A stretch of 33,768 bases of DNA from Erysipelothrix sp. (GCA_012735275.1 JAAYHR010000026.1:1-33768), one strand, 5' to 3'. Positions 23,618 through 32,998 are shown, counted from the stretch's first letter. Notes: generated from the letters alone by a model not told the origin. Translations and numbers: made by a program.

Positions 23618-24937
23618 TTACTTACCTAAACAGAACTTAGAGAAGAGTGTATCAAGTAGATCATCACGTGATACCTCGCCTAAGATTTCTTTTAATGATA
23701 AGTATCCATCATTTAGATCAATTGCAACTAACTCTAACTCCATTCCCATCGCAATGGTATTAAGCGCATCTTTAAAATGGTTTAAAGCTTTTAGAGCAAG
23801 ACCAATTTGACGCTCATTATTTAAACTATCTTGCTTAACATCTAAGATATTATCTTTAAACATTTCATTAATTGCGACTTCTAAGTTAGTGACATCATCA
23901 TTGATTGCTGAAACCTTAATCTCACCAATATCATTGATATCAGTTTTATTGTGAACAATAATATGTTTTTGATCCTTAATTAATTCAAGTAGTTCTTCTT
24001 CAAATTCGTTAATTGGACGTGATGCATCTAAAACCATAATAACAAACTCAGCTGCTTCCAATGCTTCCTTAGTTTTAGAAATACCAATTTGTTCAATAAT
24101 ATCATCAGTATCACGTAGTCCGGCAGTATCAATCAGGGCTAGTGTAACATTCTCTAGTCTGATCTTATCTTCAATTAAGTCACGGGTTGTTCCAGCGATA
24201 TTTGTAACAATCGCTTTATCTTGTTCAATTAAGGCATTAAAGATTGATGACTTACCAACATTTGGTTCACCAACAATTACTGTTTTAACCCCATCTTTAA
24301 TTTCTTGTGTCTTATAAGCACGATCAATAATCTTTTCAAGATCAATAACCCATGAGTCAACACGTGGTTTGACTATTTCATTTGATAACATCTCAACATC
24401 ATCATATTCTGGATAATCAATATTTACTTCAATTACAGCAATCGTATTTAGTAGATCTTCAATTAATGGATCTAAAAGACGCTTAACGGAACCCTTAAGC
24501 CCTGAGACCGCTAGCTTTAAGCCACGATCATTGTTAGCTTCAATTAAGTCATTAATAGCTTCGGCTTGTGTTAAGTCTAAGCGGCCATTTAAGTAGGCAC
24601 GTTGGCTAAACTCACCAGGATTTGCTAAACGAGCACCATTAGCTAAGATTAAACTTAAAACCTTCTTAGTAACTAATACTCCACCATGAGTATTAATCTC
24701 AACTACGTCTTCACGCGTAAAAGAATGGGGTCCTTTAAAAATCGACACCATTACTTCATCTATTATCTCTCCATCAACAACTATGTTTCCATAGTTAATT
24801 GTATTTCTTTCAAACTCATTTAAGTTTCTATCAAATATTTTATTTACACATTCAATCGCATCTTGACCACTGACTTTTATAATCGAAATAGCTCCTTGAG
24901 CTAGTGGCGTTGCAATTGCGGCAATTGTATCATTCAT
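23618..24937 (-). CDS. mnmE: tRNA modification GTPase MnmE
   Basis: With MnmG, this GTPase adds cmnm5 to U34 of certain tRNAs. The 439-residue protein starts at the ATG at 24937, where AGAGGTG is 6 bases upstream; a GTG at 24946 overlaps that site. The N-terminal folate-binding domain has DTIAAIATPLAQGAISIIKV and GEFSQRAYLNGRLDLTQAEA. The G domain has GEPNVGKS (223-230), the G3 block IDTAGLRDT (269-277) and NKTD. The protein ends in CLGK (436-439), the conserved CxGK tail with the family's catalytic Cys. It is first in the mnmE-tatD pair. mnmG is not in the window. Confidence 0.97.
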   Translation of the reverse strand: MNDTIAAIATPLAQGAISIIKVSGQDAIECVNKIFDRNLNEFERNTINYGNIVVDGEIIDEVMVSIFKGPHSFTREDVVEINTHGGVLVTKKVLSLILANGARLANPGEFSQRAYLNGRLDLTQAEAINDLIEANNDRGLKLAVSGLKGSVKRLLDPLIEDLLNTIAVIEVNIDYPEYDDVEMLSNEIVKPRVDSWVIDLEKIIDRAYKTQEIKDGVKTVIVGEPNVGKSSIFNALIEQDKAIVTNIAGTTRDLIEDKIRLENVTLALIDTAGLRDTDDIIEQIGISKTKEALEAAEFVIMVLDASRPINEFEEELLELIKDQKHIIVHNKTDINDIGEIKVSAINDDVTNLEVAINEMFKDNILDVKQDSLNNERQIGLALKALNHFKDALNTIAMGMELELVAIDLNDGYLSLKEILGEVSRDDLLDTLFSKFCLGK

Positions 24938-24955
24938 GTTAAACACCTCTTGATA

Positions 24956-24964
24956 ATTATAACA
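24956..24964 (-). promoter_or_regulatory. mnmE extended -10 promoter
   Basis: The minus strand reads TGTTATAAT about 20 bases before the start. The hexamer at 17 bases upstream is weak (ACTGAA). Confidence 0.5.
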
Positions 24965-24994
24965 TATAGGCGAAATATTCAGTGATTACAAATT

Positions 24995-25031
24995 AAAAGG
25001 ACCAAGTCCGATAAAATCTCTTACTTGATCC
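24995..25031 (-). terminator. Terminator of brnQ
   Basis: The minus strand has GGATCAAGT pairing with ACTTGGTCC (one wobble) across a 15-base loop, followed by TTTTAATTT, downstream of the brnQ stop. Confidence 0.6.
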
Positions 25032-25038
25032 ATATTTA

Positions 25039-26376
25039 TTACTTACTTTTAATTCGACTAATTAAACTACCAATGATTAAACCAATAATTGTAAAGTTTA
25101 CCCATTCAATTCCAAAGCGTGCTAATGGAAGATTATGATAGAGCGCAAGTGTATTTGTTAATAAGTTTGAACTTGCGATTAGATTTGGAAAACTCGCAAT
25201 TAACTCTAAGATTGCTCCAATCATTGTAAAGTAGAGAACATATTTATTTCTAACAATATTCTCATGCTTAAAGATTAATCCATAGATAACGTGCATAATC
25301 GCAAGTGGGTAAATGAAGTTTAAGACGGGAACTGCAAAATAGATGATTGCGGTTAAACCAATATTAGCGACAAAGACACCAGCTGTGATAAAGATAAAGA
25401 CAAATTGACGGTAGTTAATCTTTGGAAATAAAGAGTGGAAGTAGTTTGCACAGGCAATTGTTAATCCAGTCGCAGTTTTAATACAAGCTAGCGTTATTGT
25501 TATAACGAAGAAGGCTGTTCCTAATTTACCGAGATAGTGATTAAATATTTGTCCTAAAGCAATTCCACCATTAGCCGCTGTATCAAAGATATTACGTGAT
25601 GAGACTGCAATAACAGTTAAGACATAATAGATAGCCATTAACATTATCCCAGCAAAGATACCCGCATAGACTAGATCTAAGACAGCTGAGCGCTTGTTAC
25701 CATCACTAGAGAAGTCATTGACACTAATTACAACGTAAGTGAAGACTAAGGCTGCTAAGAGGTCCATCGTTTGATAACCATAGACAAATGAGGTAATAAA
25801 AGCACGCTCACCATAAGCTGGATCTGGAACAATCGGATCAATTGGCCCCATTGTTTTAACAAAGAACAAGACAAAGAATAAGAAGAGACAAGTTAAGAAT
25901 ATAGGATTAATAAACTTACCAATGATTTCTTTAACCTTACCTGGTCTTAATGCCATATTTAAAACAATCGTAAAGAAAATAAGTGTATAAATAAATAGTC
26001 CAAGTTTTTGATTAATATTTGGAAATAAGTGCGATACTCCAACTTCATATGGAACAGTTGCTGTTCTTGGAAGTGCAAAGAAAGGTCCAATTGTTAATAA
26101 TAGAACTGTATTAAAGAAGCGGGCATATTTCTTACCAAATCCGACTAGTAAGGATTCTAAAGTTTCACTCTCTGATGTCGCACAAAAAATTACTCCTAGT
26201 ACAGGAAGTAGGACGGCAGTTATTGAAAACCCGAGTGTTGCAATATTCATATTGTTACCAGCTAACTGACCAACATTAACTGGGAAGATTAAGTTACCAG
26301 CTCCAAAGAAAAGTCCAAATAAAACTGAACCTAAGAGGATTCGATGCGTAAACCGATTTGATTTAATTCTTTCCAT
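25039..26376 (-). CDS. brnQ: Branched-chain amino acid:cation symporter BrnQ
   Basis: A 445-residue polytopic membrane protein of the LIVCS family (sodium- or proton-coupled leucine/isoleucine/valine uptake). It starts with the signature LLGSVLFGLFFGAGNLIFPV, followed by about twelve hydrophobic helices, GPFFALPRTATVPYEVGVSH and a central YGYQTMDLLAALVFTYVVI segment. Length is standard. It is monocistronic with its own promoter (TTGAAT-17-TATGAT) and terminator. The ATG at 26376 has an AGGTGAT site. Confidence 0.94.
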   Translation of the reverse strand: MERIKSNRFTHRILLGSVLFGLFFGAGNLIFPVNVGQLAGNNMNIATLGFSITAVLLPVLGVIFCATSESETLESLLVGFGKKYARFFNTVLLLTIGPFFALPRTATVPYEVGVSHLFPNINQKLGLFIYTLIFFTIVLNMALRPGKVKEIIGKFINPIFLTCLFLFFVLFFVKTMGPIDPIVPDPAYGERAFITSFVYGYQTMDLLAALVFTYVVISVNDFSSDGNKRSAVLDLVYAGIFAGIMLMAIYYVLTVIAVSSRNIFDTAANGGIALGQIFNHYLGKLGTAFFVITITLACIKTATGLTIACANYFHSLFPKINYRQFVFIFITAGVFVANIGLTAIIYFAVPVLNFIYPLAIMHVIYGLIFKHENIVRNKYVLYFTMIGAILELIASFPNLIASSNLLTNTLALYHNLPLARFGIEWVNFTIIGLIIGSLISRIKSK

Positions 26377-26396
26377 AATATCACCTAATTTGTAAT

Positions 26397-26425
26397 ATCA
26401 TAGTGTATTTAAAGCTTTAATTCAA
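26397..26425 (-). promoter_or_regulatory. brnQ promoter
   Basis: The minus strand reads TTGAAT, a spacer of 17 and TATGAT, about 20 bases before the brnQ start. The spacing is ideal. Confidence 0.65.
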
Positions 26426-26450
26426 GCACTTCATAAACTTTTCACATAGA

Positions 26451-26475
26451 AAAAAAGATTCCGAAGAATCTTTTT
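26451..26475 (-). terminator. Terminator of the metal ATPase gene
   Basis: On the minus strand, AAAAAGATTC, a TTCG loop, then GAATC and a run of T; the opposite strand also has T. It is immediately after the ATPase stop. Confidence 0.8.
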
Positions 26476-26478
26476 CAT

Positions 26479-28554
26479 TTATCTCACTCTTAGTAGTCTT
26501 AAAGCATTTAATATAGCTAATAATGACACTCCGACGTCTGCAAAGACCGCCATCGCCATTGATGAAATTCCAAGTGTTCCAAGAATTAGGAAGAGGAATT
26601 TAGTTGCTAGTGCAAAGACAATATTTTGTTTAACAATGCGCATTGTACGACGAGAATGTTTAATTGCTATTGGTAGCTTATTCGGATTATCATCCATAAT
26701 TACAATGTCTGCTGCTTCAATCGCAGCATCACTACCTAAACCACCCATGGCAACACCAACGCTTGCCATTGTTAATACTGGAGCATCATTAATACCATCA
26801 CCAACAAAGACTACACTTTCATCACGATCTAAGAATCTTTCAACAATATTAACTTTATCAACTGGAGTTAGGTTAGCATTTGCAACATCTAGGCCTAACT
26901 CACGAGCAACGTCAGATGCAATTACTTGATTATCACCAGTTACCATTTCAATATCTTTAATACCTAAATCTCTTAAGTTATTAATAGCTAGGTATGCTTC
27001 TTGCTTAATCTCATCAGCAATAATAATCACACCAATGAATTTATCATCAATAGCTAAATAGATTACTGACTTGTCAGTCACATACTCACTAACTTCTATT
27101 TCTTTAAGTTGCATTAATTTGTAGTTACCCGACCAAACTTGGCTACCTTTATAGACAACGCCAACTCCGTGATGCGCAATTTCTTCTGCTTGGCTTAATT
27201 CATTAATATCAATTTCTTTTCCATACTCATTAACTATCGATTTAGCGATTGGATGATTTGAATAGTACTCAGCCATCGCTGCATATTCAATTACCATTGC
27301 TTTATCATACTCAGTTACAATATCAGTAACAGCAAAGTTACCTTCTGTTAATGTTCCTGTTTTATCAAAGAGAACATTTTCCGCTTTTGATAATGCTTCA
27401 ATATAGTTTGACCCTTTAAATAAGATCCCTACTTTTGATGCTCCACCGATACCACCAAAGAAACTTAATGGCACTGAAATAACTAAGGCACATGGACAAG
27501 AAATAACTAGGAAAGTTAATGCTTTATAAATATATGAGTAATCATATAAGACACCTTGAGTAACTAGTGGTACCACAAAGGCAATTATTAGCGCTAATAC
27601 GACAACAACTGGTGTATAGTATTTAGCAAAACGAGCAATGAATTTCTCAGCTGGTGCTTTATTAGCACTAGCATTTTCAACTAGATCTAAGATTTGTTTT
27701 ACTGTTGATTCAAAGTAAGCTTTACTTACTTCTATTTCTAAGACACCATCAATGTTGATTGCTCCACTTAATACATCAGATCCTACTTGAACATCTTGTG
27801 GTAGTGACTCACCAGTTAAAGCCTTAGTATCAATATATCCGATACCATTGATTACTTTACCATCTAAAGGAATCTTTTCACCTGGTCGAACAACAATAAT
27901 ATCTCCAACCATAATTGAGTCTGGATCAACTTTATATTCTTGACCATCGACTAACTTCATCGCAAAGTCTGGTTTAATATCCATTAAGTTGGCAATTGAT
28001 TTTTTTGATTCATTAACAGCCTTGTCTTGGAGGTACTCACCTAATTGATAGAGGAGCATTACAAGGACTGCTTCAAAACGCTCATTAATTAGAAAGGCAC
28101 CGACGGTTGCGATTCCCATTAAAAAGTTTTCATCTAATGCTTTACCACGAATAATATTTTTAAAGGCTAATATTAAGACGTCATAACCAACGGTTAGGTA
28201 TGAGGTAATTAAGAATGCGAAACTAAGGACATCATTTTCCTTAATCATTAAGCCAATTACTAGTAATATACTGGCACTAATTATTCTTAAAAGTGCATGT
28301 GAGCCCTTATCAGCATGATCATGATCATTTTCAGCTACTAGTGCAGCCCCTGGCTCAATTTTATCTGCGATAATATTGAACTGTTTAAAGATATCACTAT
28401 CACGGACACTTTCATCTACTTGCATATTAACGTTATACTGCATCAAATCGATTGATGTAGCATTAACCCCATTTATTTTTAGGGAAGCCTCTTCTATTTG
28501 TGATGCACAAGACGCGCATTCTAATCCTGAGATTTTAAATTTTAATTGTTTCAT
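26479..28554 (-). CDS. cadA: P1B-type Zn/Cd/Pb-exporting ATPase
   Basis: A heavy-metal P-type ATPase of 691 residues from the ATG at 28554 (AGGAGG upstream; an in-frame extension to 28584 lacks a site). Residues 1-60 are an HMA domain with ECASC (C13, C16), followed by a His/Asp-rich stretch NDHDHADKGSH. Then come eight membrane helices, TGES (247-250), CPCALVIS in TM6 (353-355), DKTGT (397-401, phosphorylated Asp397), SNHPIAKS and GDGINDAP. TM8 has FADVGVSLL and TM7 a Lys (LATKFL), the P1B-2 pattern of ZntA/CadA; CPCALVISVP also differs from copper pumps (CPCALGLATP). Expected to export Zn2+, Cd2+ or Pb2+. No metal-responsive regulator gene is adjacent. Confidence 0.93.
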   Translation of the reverse strand: MKQLKFKISGLECASCASQIEEASLKINGVNATSIDLMQYNVNMQVDESVRDSDIFKQFNIIADKIEPGAALVAENDHDHADKGSHALLRIISASILLVIGLMIKENDVLSFAFLITSYLTVGYDVLILAFKNIIRGKALDENFLMGIATVGAFLINERFEAVLVMLLYQLGEYLQDKAVNESKKSIANLMDIKPDFAMKLVDGQEYKVDPDSIMVGDIIVVRPGEKIPLDGKVINGIGYIDTKALTGESLPQDVQVGSDVLSGAINIDGVLEIEVSKAYFESTVKQILDLVENASANKAPAEKFIARFAKYYTPVVVVLALIIAFVVPLVTQGVLYDYSYIYKALTFLVISCPCALVISVPLSFFGGIGGASKVGILFKGSNYIEALSKAENVLFDKTGTLTEGNFAVTDIVTEYDKAMVIEYAAMAEYYSNHPIAKSIVNEYGKEIDINELSQAEEIAHHGVGVVYKGSQVWSGNYKLMQLKEIEVSEYVTDKSVIYLAIDDKFIGVIIIADEIKQEAYLAINNLRDLGIKDIEMVTGDNQVIASDVARELGLDVANANLTPVDKVNIVERFLDRDESVVFVGDGINDAPVLTMASVGVAMGGLGSDAAIEAADIVIMDDNPNKLPIAIKHSRRTMRIVKQNIVFALATKFLFLILGTLGISSMAMAVFADVGVSLLAILNALRLLRVR

Positions 28555-28579
28555 AGTTTCCTCCTCATATGAACCACTA

Positions 28580-28616
28580 TACATATGTACTATACAACAT
28601 ATGAATGATTATGCAA
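28580..28616 (-). promoter_or_regulatory. Metal ATPase promoter and palindromic operator candidate
   Basis: The minus strand has TTGCAT, a spacer of 16 and TATAGT (-10 at 28589-28594). A perfect repeat, CATATGT (28582-28588) and ACATATG (28597-28603), encloses the -10 with 8 bases between. Part of it also reads TACATATGTA (28580-28589), which fits the CopY box TACAnnTGTA. A repressor bound there would block polymerase. Confidence 0.55.
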
Positions 28617-28636
28617 GCATTATTATAAAAATTATT

Positions 28637-28662
28637 AAAAAAGGCTATCAATTTTGATAGCC
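28637..28662 (-). terminator. Terminator of pepF
   Basis: A 9-bp stem, GGCTATCAA with TTGATAGCC, two-base loop, followed on the minus strand by six T. Confidence 0.9.
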
Positions 28663-28676
28663 TCTAATAAATTAAA

Positions 28677-30479
28677 TTAATCTTGAAGAATTTCTGACAG
28701 CTTAGCTAGTCTTTCTCTAAATACTTTTAGTGTATCTTCAATAGGTTTTGGTGAATTCATGTCCACTCCTGCCTTTTTAAGAACATTAATTGGATAATCA
28801 CTTGAACCTGCTTTTAGATAATCGATGTAAGCATCAATCTTAGCTTGATCGCCACTTAGAATATTTAATGCCAGTGAAGTTGCAGCTGAGAAGCCAGTTG
28901 CATATTGATAAACATAGTAGTTATAGTAGAAATGTGGAATTAATGCCCATTCATAACCAATTTCTTTATCATATGTCATTACATCACCATAATATTTTTT
29001 ATTCATATCAAAGTAAGCTTCAGTTAACATTTCTCCTGTTAAGGCTTGGCCTGCTTGTTCTGATGTATAAATAAAGTGTTCGAATTCTGCAAACTGAGTT
29101 TGTCTAAAGACCGTTCCTTTAACACCATCTAAGTAATGGTTTAAGATATATGCTTGCATTTCTTTTTCAGGATATTTCTTTAAGAAGTAATCAGTTAGTA
29201 ATTGCTCATTAGTTGTTGAAGCTACTTCAGCAACAAAGATTGAGTAGTTACCATATACTTGTGGTTGGTATTTTCTTGTGTAGTATGAATGTAATGAGTG
29301 ACCAAGTTCATGTGCTAACGTATAAACGTTATCTAATGAATCTTGCCAGTTCATAAGAATATATGGGTTTGTTCCATATGTTCCTGATGAATAAGCACCT
29401 GACCGCTTGTTTTCATTTTCTACTAAATCCATCCAACGCTCATCAAAGGCACGTTTAACAACTGAAACGTATTCTTCTCCAAGTGGTGCTAGTGCTTCAA
29501 TAATAATCTCTTTAGCAGCTTCTTGGGTAAACTTAATATCTACTTCAGCTACTAGAGGTGTATATAGGTCATACATATTGATTTCATCTAATCCTAATAC
29601 ATCTTTTCTCACTGCAACATACTCGTGTAGTGCGTCAATATTATTATTAATTGTTGAAACCAGCCCTTCATAGACTGACTCATCAACATTATTCGCAAAT
29701 AATGCTGCGTGTCTTGCTGAATTATAGCCTCTAATAGTTGCATTTAAGTTTCCTGCTTTAACATTACCTGCTAAAACAGTTGCTAAAGTGTTCTTATTAT
29801 CACCATAAGTATTATGCATACCCATGAATGCTTCTCTTCTCACATCTTTATTAGCATTTTCTCTTAATTTAGCATATCTTCCATAAGATAGTTTCATTTC
29901 AACGCCATTTTCATCTTTAACAATTGGCATCTTCATTTCTGAGTTTGTATAAACGCCATAGATTTCATCAAATAATGATAATGTTCCTGATGTCATCGCT
30001 AGAATACTTTCTTCACGATCAGTTAAAGTATATGGACGACGTGCTAGTAAACGTTTAAAGTAATGTTTGTAGACAGTTAATTCATCATTTGAATTGATAT
30101 AGTCATCTAATACTTTTTCATCAGCTTCTAGGATTTCTGGATCAATAAAAGCAAATGCCGCTTCAATATTTGTAATTAAGTTAATTGCACGTGTTTGCAT
30201 AGCTAAGTAAGTTCCATTTGAAACATCTGTATCAGAATTTAAATGAGTAAATACATATAAATGCATTGCTTGCAGTGACACTGCTTCTGAAAACTTTAAT
30301 AATTCTAATAGTGTATCAGCACTATCTAAGATATGTCCTTTAAACTTTTCAATTGCAGGATATTCTGCTTCTACTTTTTTGTATGATGCTTCCCATTCTT
30401 CATTATTTTTAAAAATAACATCTAGATCCCATGTATCTTTGATTGCTACTTCAGATCTTTTTGGTAAATTGACACTCAT
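28677..30479 (-). CDS. pepF: Oligoendopeptidase F (M3B metallopeptidase)
   Basis: A 600-residue cytoplasmic zinc peptidase of family M3B that cleaves medium-size peptides. Catalytic HELGH is at 390-394, followed by the third zinc ligand Glu in IFVAEVASTTNEQLL. The N-terminal helical region (AIKDTWDLDVIFKN) and the ending typical of PepF (DMNSPKPIEDTLKVF) complete the fold. The length matches Bacillus PepF (about 600). It has a weak promoter (TATAAT at 30505-30510) and a strong terminator, so it appears to be transcribed alone. The ribosome site ahead of the ATG is a modest GAGTGAG. Confidence 0.96.
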   Translation of the reverse strand: MSVNLPKRSEVAIKDTWDLDVIFKNNEEWEASYKKVEAEYPAIEKFKGHILDSADTLLELLKFSEAVSLQAMHLYVFTHLNSDTDVSNGTYLAMQTRAINLITNIEAAFAFIDPEILEADEKVLDDYINSNDELTVYKHYFKRLLARRPYTLTDREESILAMTSGTLSLFDEIYGVYTNSEMKMPIVKDENGVEMKLSYGRYAKLRENANKDVRREAFMGMHNTYGDNKNTLATVLAGNVKAGNLNATIRGYNSARHAALFANNVDESVYEGLVSTINNNIDALHEYVAVRKDVLGLDEINMYDLYTPLVAEVDIKFTQEAAKEIIIEALAPLGEEYVSVVKRAFDERWMDLVENENKRSGAYSSGTYGTNPYILMNWQDSLDNVYTLAHELGHSLHSYYTRKYQPQVYGNYSIFVAEVASTTNEQLLTDYFLKKYPEKEMQAYILNHYLDGVKGTVFRQTQFAEFEHFIYTSEQAGQALTGEMLTEAYFDMNKKYYGDVMTYDKEIGYEWALIPHFYYNYYVYQYATGFSAATSLALNILSGDQAKIDAYIDYLKAGSSDYPINVLKKAGVDMNSPKPIEDTLKVFRERLAKLSEILQD

Positions 30480-30504
30480 TTTCTCACTCTTTTCTATATG
30501 CTAT

Positions 30505-30510
30505 ATTATA
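30505..30510 (-). promoter_or_regulatory. Candidate -10 of pepF
   Basis: The minus strand reads TATAAT 25 bases before the pepF ATG; no convincing -35 at 17 bases. Confidence 0.35.
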
Positions 30511-30534
30511 CATGATATTTTCAGTGGTTTACAT

Positions 30535-31314
30535 TTAAATGTAAAAGTTTTCTTTTAATTCATCAAGGATTGTTTTATTATTCGATGCGAGTAAATCTGT
30601 ACGTTTAGCATCAAAGACAATTTCATCTTCTAAGAAGTTATGGTAAGCACCAAGTTCATTTAAAATAACTAACCCAGCCGCGAAATCCCAAATACATAGA
30701 GTATCAGAAATATACATATGAATTCGACCAAGCCCAATATGTGCAAGTCTTAAGGCTGCTGATCCCATATTACGGTGTGAAAGAATTGAACTCGACATTT
30801 TCGTTAAGTCAGCTATACCCTTTTTCTCTAAACCAACAATTGTTCTTAGTGATACATCCACGATTGCTTCACGTAAAGTAACTGGTTGAACATTTTTTAC
30901 TGGTTTATCATTTAAAGTAACACCTTCATTTAAAACGCCAACAATCATTTCATCATTTACTACGTCACAAATAACTCCAATTTGACCTACCTTATTATGG
31001 TAGAGTGCAACTGAAATAGCAAAGTCACGTAACATATAGACAAAGTTCATCGTGCCATCAATTGGATCAATAATCCAAACATATTCTTTATCTTCTATTG
31101 GTACCGTATTTTCTTCAGTAATAAATCCATCATTAGGATAAGCTGCTTGAATTCTTCCAACTAAAAACTCTTCAACTGAAACATCCACTTCAGTAACTAA
31201 GTCAGATTGATTTCCACCTTTAATATCTACATTATAATTAGCATCTATTTTGGCTAAAATCATCGCTTGTGCTTCTCTAACTAGGGCTACGATAAATTCT
31301 TTTCTATTATTCAT
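30535..31314 (-). CDS. Inositol monophosphatase family protein
   Basis: A 259-residue Mg2+-dependent sugar/inositol phosphatase-like protein. SDLVTEVDVSVEEFL, FITEE (E67 and E68), WIIDPIDGTMNF (80-91, metal-binding Asp and the phosphatase motif) and IWDFAAGLVIL near the end define the IMPase/SuhB superfamily. The substrate could be inositol-1-phosphate, fructose-1,6-bisphosphate or 3'-phosphoadenosine-5'-phosphate; the sequence does not decide. The gene lies ten bases after pgcA, so they are probably one transcript. The ribosome site (GATGAG) is weak. Confidence 0.9.
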   Translation of the reverse strand: MNNRKEFIVALVREAQAMILAKIDANYNVDIKGGNQSDLVTEVDVSVEEFLVGRIQAAYPNDGFITEENTVPIEDKEYVWIIDPIDGTMNFVYMLRDFAISVALYHNKVGQIGVICDVVNDEMIVGVLNEGVTLNDKPVKNVQPVTLREAIVDVSLRTIVGLEKKGIADLTKMSSSILSHRNMGSAALRLAHIGLGRIHMYISDTLCIWDFAAGLVILNELGAYHNFLEDEIVFDAKRTDLLASNNKTILDELKENFYI

Positions 31315-31324
31315 TTTCTCATCT

Positions 31325-32998
31325 TCAATCTATTTTATATTTTATATAATCACTTAGTATCTTAAAGTGATTCTCTGCTAATTCTTGGCTCTCGCCTATT
31401 GCAGCATAGTATACTTTAATTTTCGGTTCAGTACCACTTGGACGAACAGCAATCCAGCCTAACTCTTCAAAGAATACTTTAAATACGGTCGCTTTTTCAA
31501 AATCTAAATGGTTAACTGCATTACTTGTAATTGATTCTTGCGTATCATAGTTTTCAATTTTAATGATATTACCAAAGTCATTTTGTCCAAGTGTTTCTGA
31601 ATAAAACTTATTCATAATTGCTGCAACTTTCTCAGCACCATCAAGTCCTGCAACTGTAATACTTTCTTGTTGATCAACATGATAGCCAAACTCTGCATAT
31701 ACTTCTTCTAAAACATCAATTAGAGTTTTACCTTCTAACTTAGCGTGAGCTGCGATTTCAGCTAAGAAAAGTGTTGCTGAAACTGCATCCTTATCACGTA
31801 CAAGTGGTAAAGGTAATGAACCATAACTTTCTTCATAAGCAAAGATGAAATTATCTAAGTTATCTGCTTCATCAATTAATGTTCCTAGATATTTAAATCC
31901 AGTTAAAGTTTTATGCATTGTTGCATTATATTTATTAGCAATCTTATCGCCTAAATCACTCGTAACAATTGTGTTTGCAACAAATGGTGTTTTTGGTAGA
32001 CTATTGCTTTTAACACGTTTTTCAAAGATATAGTTTAAGATAATCGCTGTTGTTTCATTTCCATTTAGTAATCTAAATTCTCCATCATGTCTTACTGCCA
32101 CTCCTAAACGATCTGCATCGGGGTCAGTTGTAACAACGATATCAGCATTGTTTTCTTTAGCAAGCTTAATTCCTTCAATATATGCATCAGTATCTTCTGG
32201 ATTTGGTGATAGCGTATTTGAAAAGTCACCATCTATATTTGATTGTGATTCAACTAAGCTATAGTTATAACCTGCTTGATCTAACAGTGCTGGAATAACA
32301 TTAATACCTGCTCCATGTTGCGGTGAGTAGACTAGTGAAAATTCAGCATTTTTTACATAATCTAATTGTTGCGCTAATACTTCATTACGATATTTATCGA
32401 TTAGAGTATTGTCGATATGTTTAATTAGATTTGCTTGTTCTGGATTAGCTTGTGTTTCAATATTTAAATAATCTTCAATTTGATTAACATTTTCAACTAC
32501 TTGATTAGCTAAACTTGTGATTAATTGGCAGCCAGCTTCATTATAGACTTTAAAGCCGTTATATTCTTTTGGATTATGTGAAGCGGTAATATTGATTCCT
32601 CCACCGCAATTTAATTCTCTAACTGCGTAAGATAGTAGTGGTGTCGCCATTACTTTATCGTAAATGAAGACCTCAATATTTTGTGTCGCTAAAACATTAG
32701 CAGAAATTTCCGCAAACTTTTTTGAGTTGTTACGGTTATCATATGCGATTGCTACACGTTTATTGAAGTTTCGACTGTTTACAAATTGTGCAAATGCTAA
32801 AGCAGCACGTGCGATTGTAAACTCATTAATTCGATTAGTACCAAGGCCCATAAGCCCACGCATTCCTGCTGTACCAAACTCGACATTTTTATGAAATGCT
32901 TCCTCAAGTTGCTCAGGAGTCATCATATTTATTTGATTTTTGTACTCTTGTGAAACCTTATCACTATTCATCCATTGCTCGATTGTTAACTTTGTCAT
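31325..32998 (-). CDS. pgcA: Phosphoglucomutase / phosphomannomutase
   Basis: A 557-residue alpha-D-phosphohexomutase. NVEFGTAGMRG at the start, ITASHNPKEYNG (137-148, phosphorylated Ser140), the metal loop DPDADRLGV (292-300), the sugar-specificity loop FAYEESYG, and RPSGTEPKIKVYY (phosphate-binding loop) are all present. The AGMRG version and the length match the PgcA type of Firmicutes, linking glucose-6-P and glucose-1-P. It follows ptsH at 53 bases, but a terminator lies between them and no clear promoter is seen ahead of it, so it may depend on read-through. It is probably co-transcribed with the downstream IMPase gene. Confidence 0.95.
   Translation of the reverse strand: MTKLTIEQWMNSDKVSQEYKNQINMMTPEQLEEAFHKNVEFGTAGMRGLMGLGTNRINEFTIARAALAFAQFVNSRNFNKRVAIAYDNRNNSKKFAEISANVLATQNIEVFIYDKVMATPLLSYAVRELNCGGGINITASHNPKEYNGFKVYNEAGCQLITSLANQVVENVNQIEDYLNIETQANPEQANLIKHIDNTLIDKYRNEVLAQQLDYVKNAEFSLVYSPQHGAGINVIPALLDQAGYNYSLVESQSNIDGDFSNTLSPNPEDTDAYIEGIKLAKENNADIVVTTDPDADRLGVAVRHDGEFRLLNGNETTAIILNYIFEKRVKSNSLPKTPFVANTIVTSDLGDKIANKYNATMHKTLTGFKYLGTLIDEADNLDNFIFAYEESYGSLPLPLVRDKDAVSATLFLAEIAAHAKLEGKTLIDVLEEVYAEFGYHVDQQESITVAGLDGAEKVAAIMNKFYSETLGQNDFGNIIKIENYDTQESITSNAVNHLDFEKATVFKVFFEELGWIAVRPSGTEPKIKVYYAAIGESQELAENHFKILSDYIKYKID

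Noticed and set aside
26479-28554. Copper-exporting ATPase identity for the P1B ATPase, suggested by the CopY-like box.
   Set aside because: CPCALVISVP in TM6, the TM7 Lys and the DxG Asp in TM8 fit the Zn/Cd/Pb class, not CopA.
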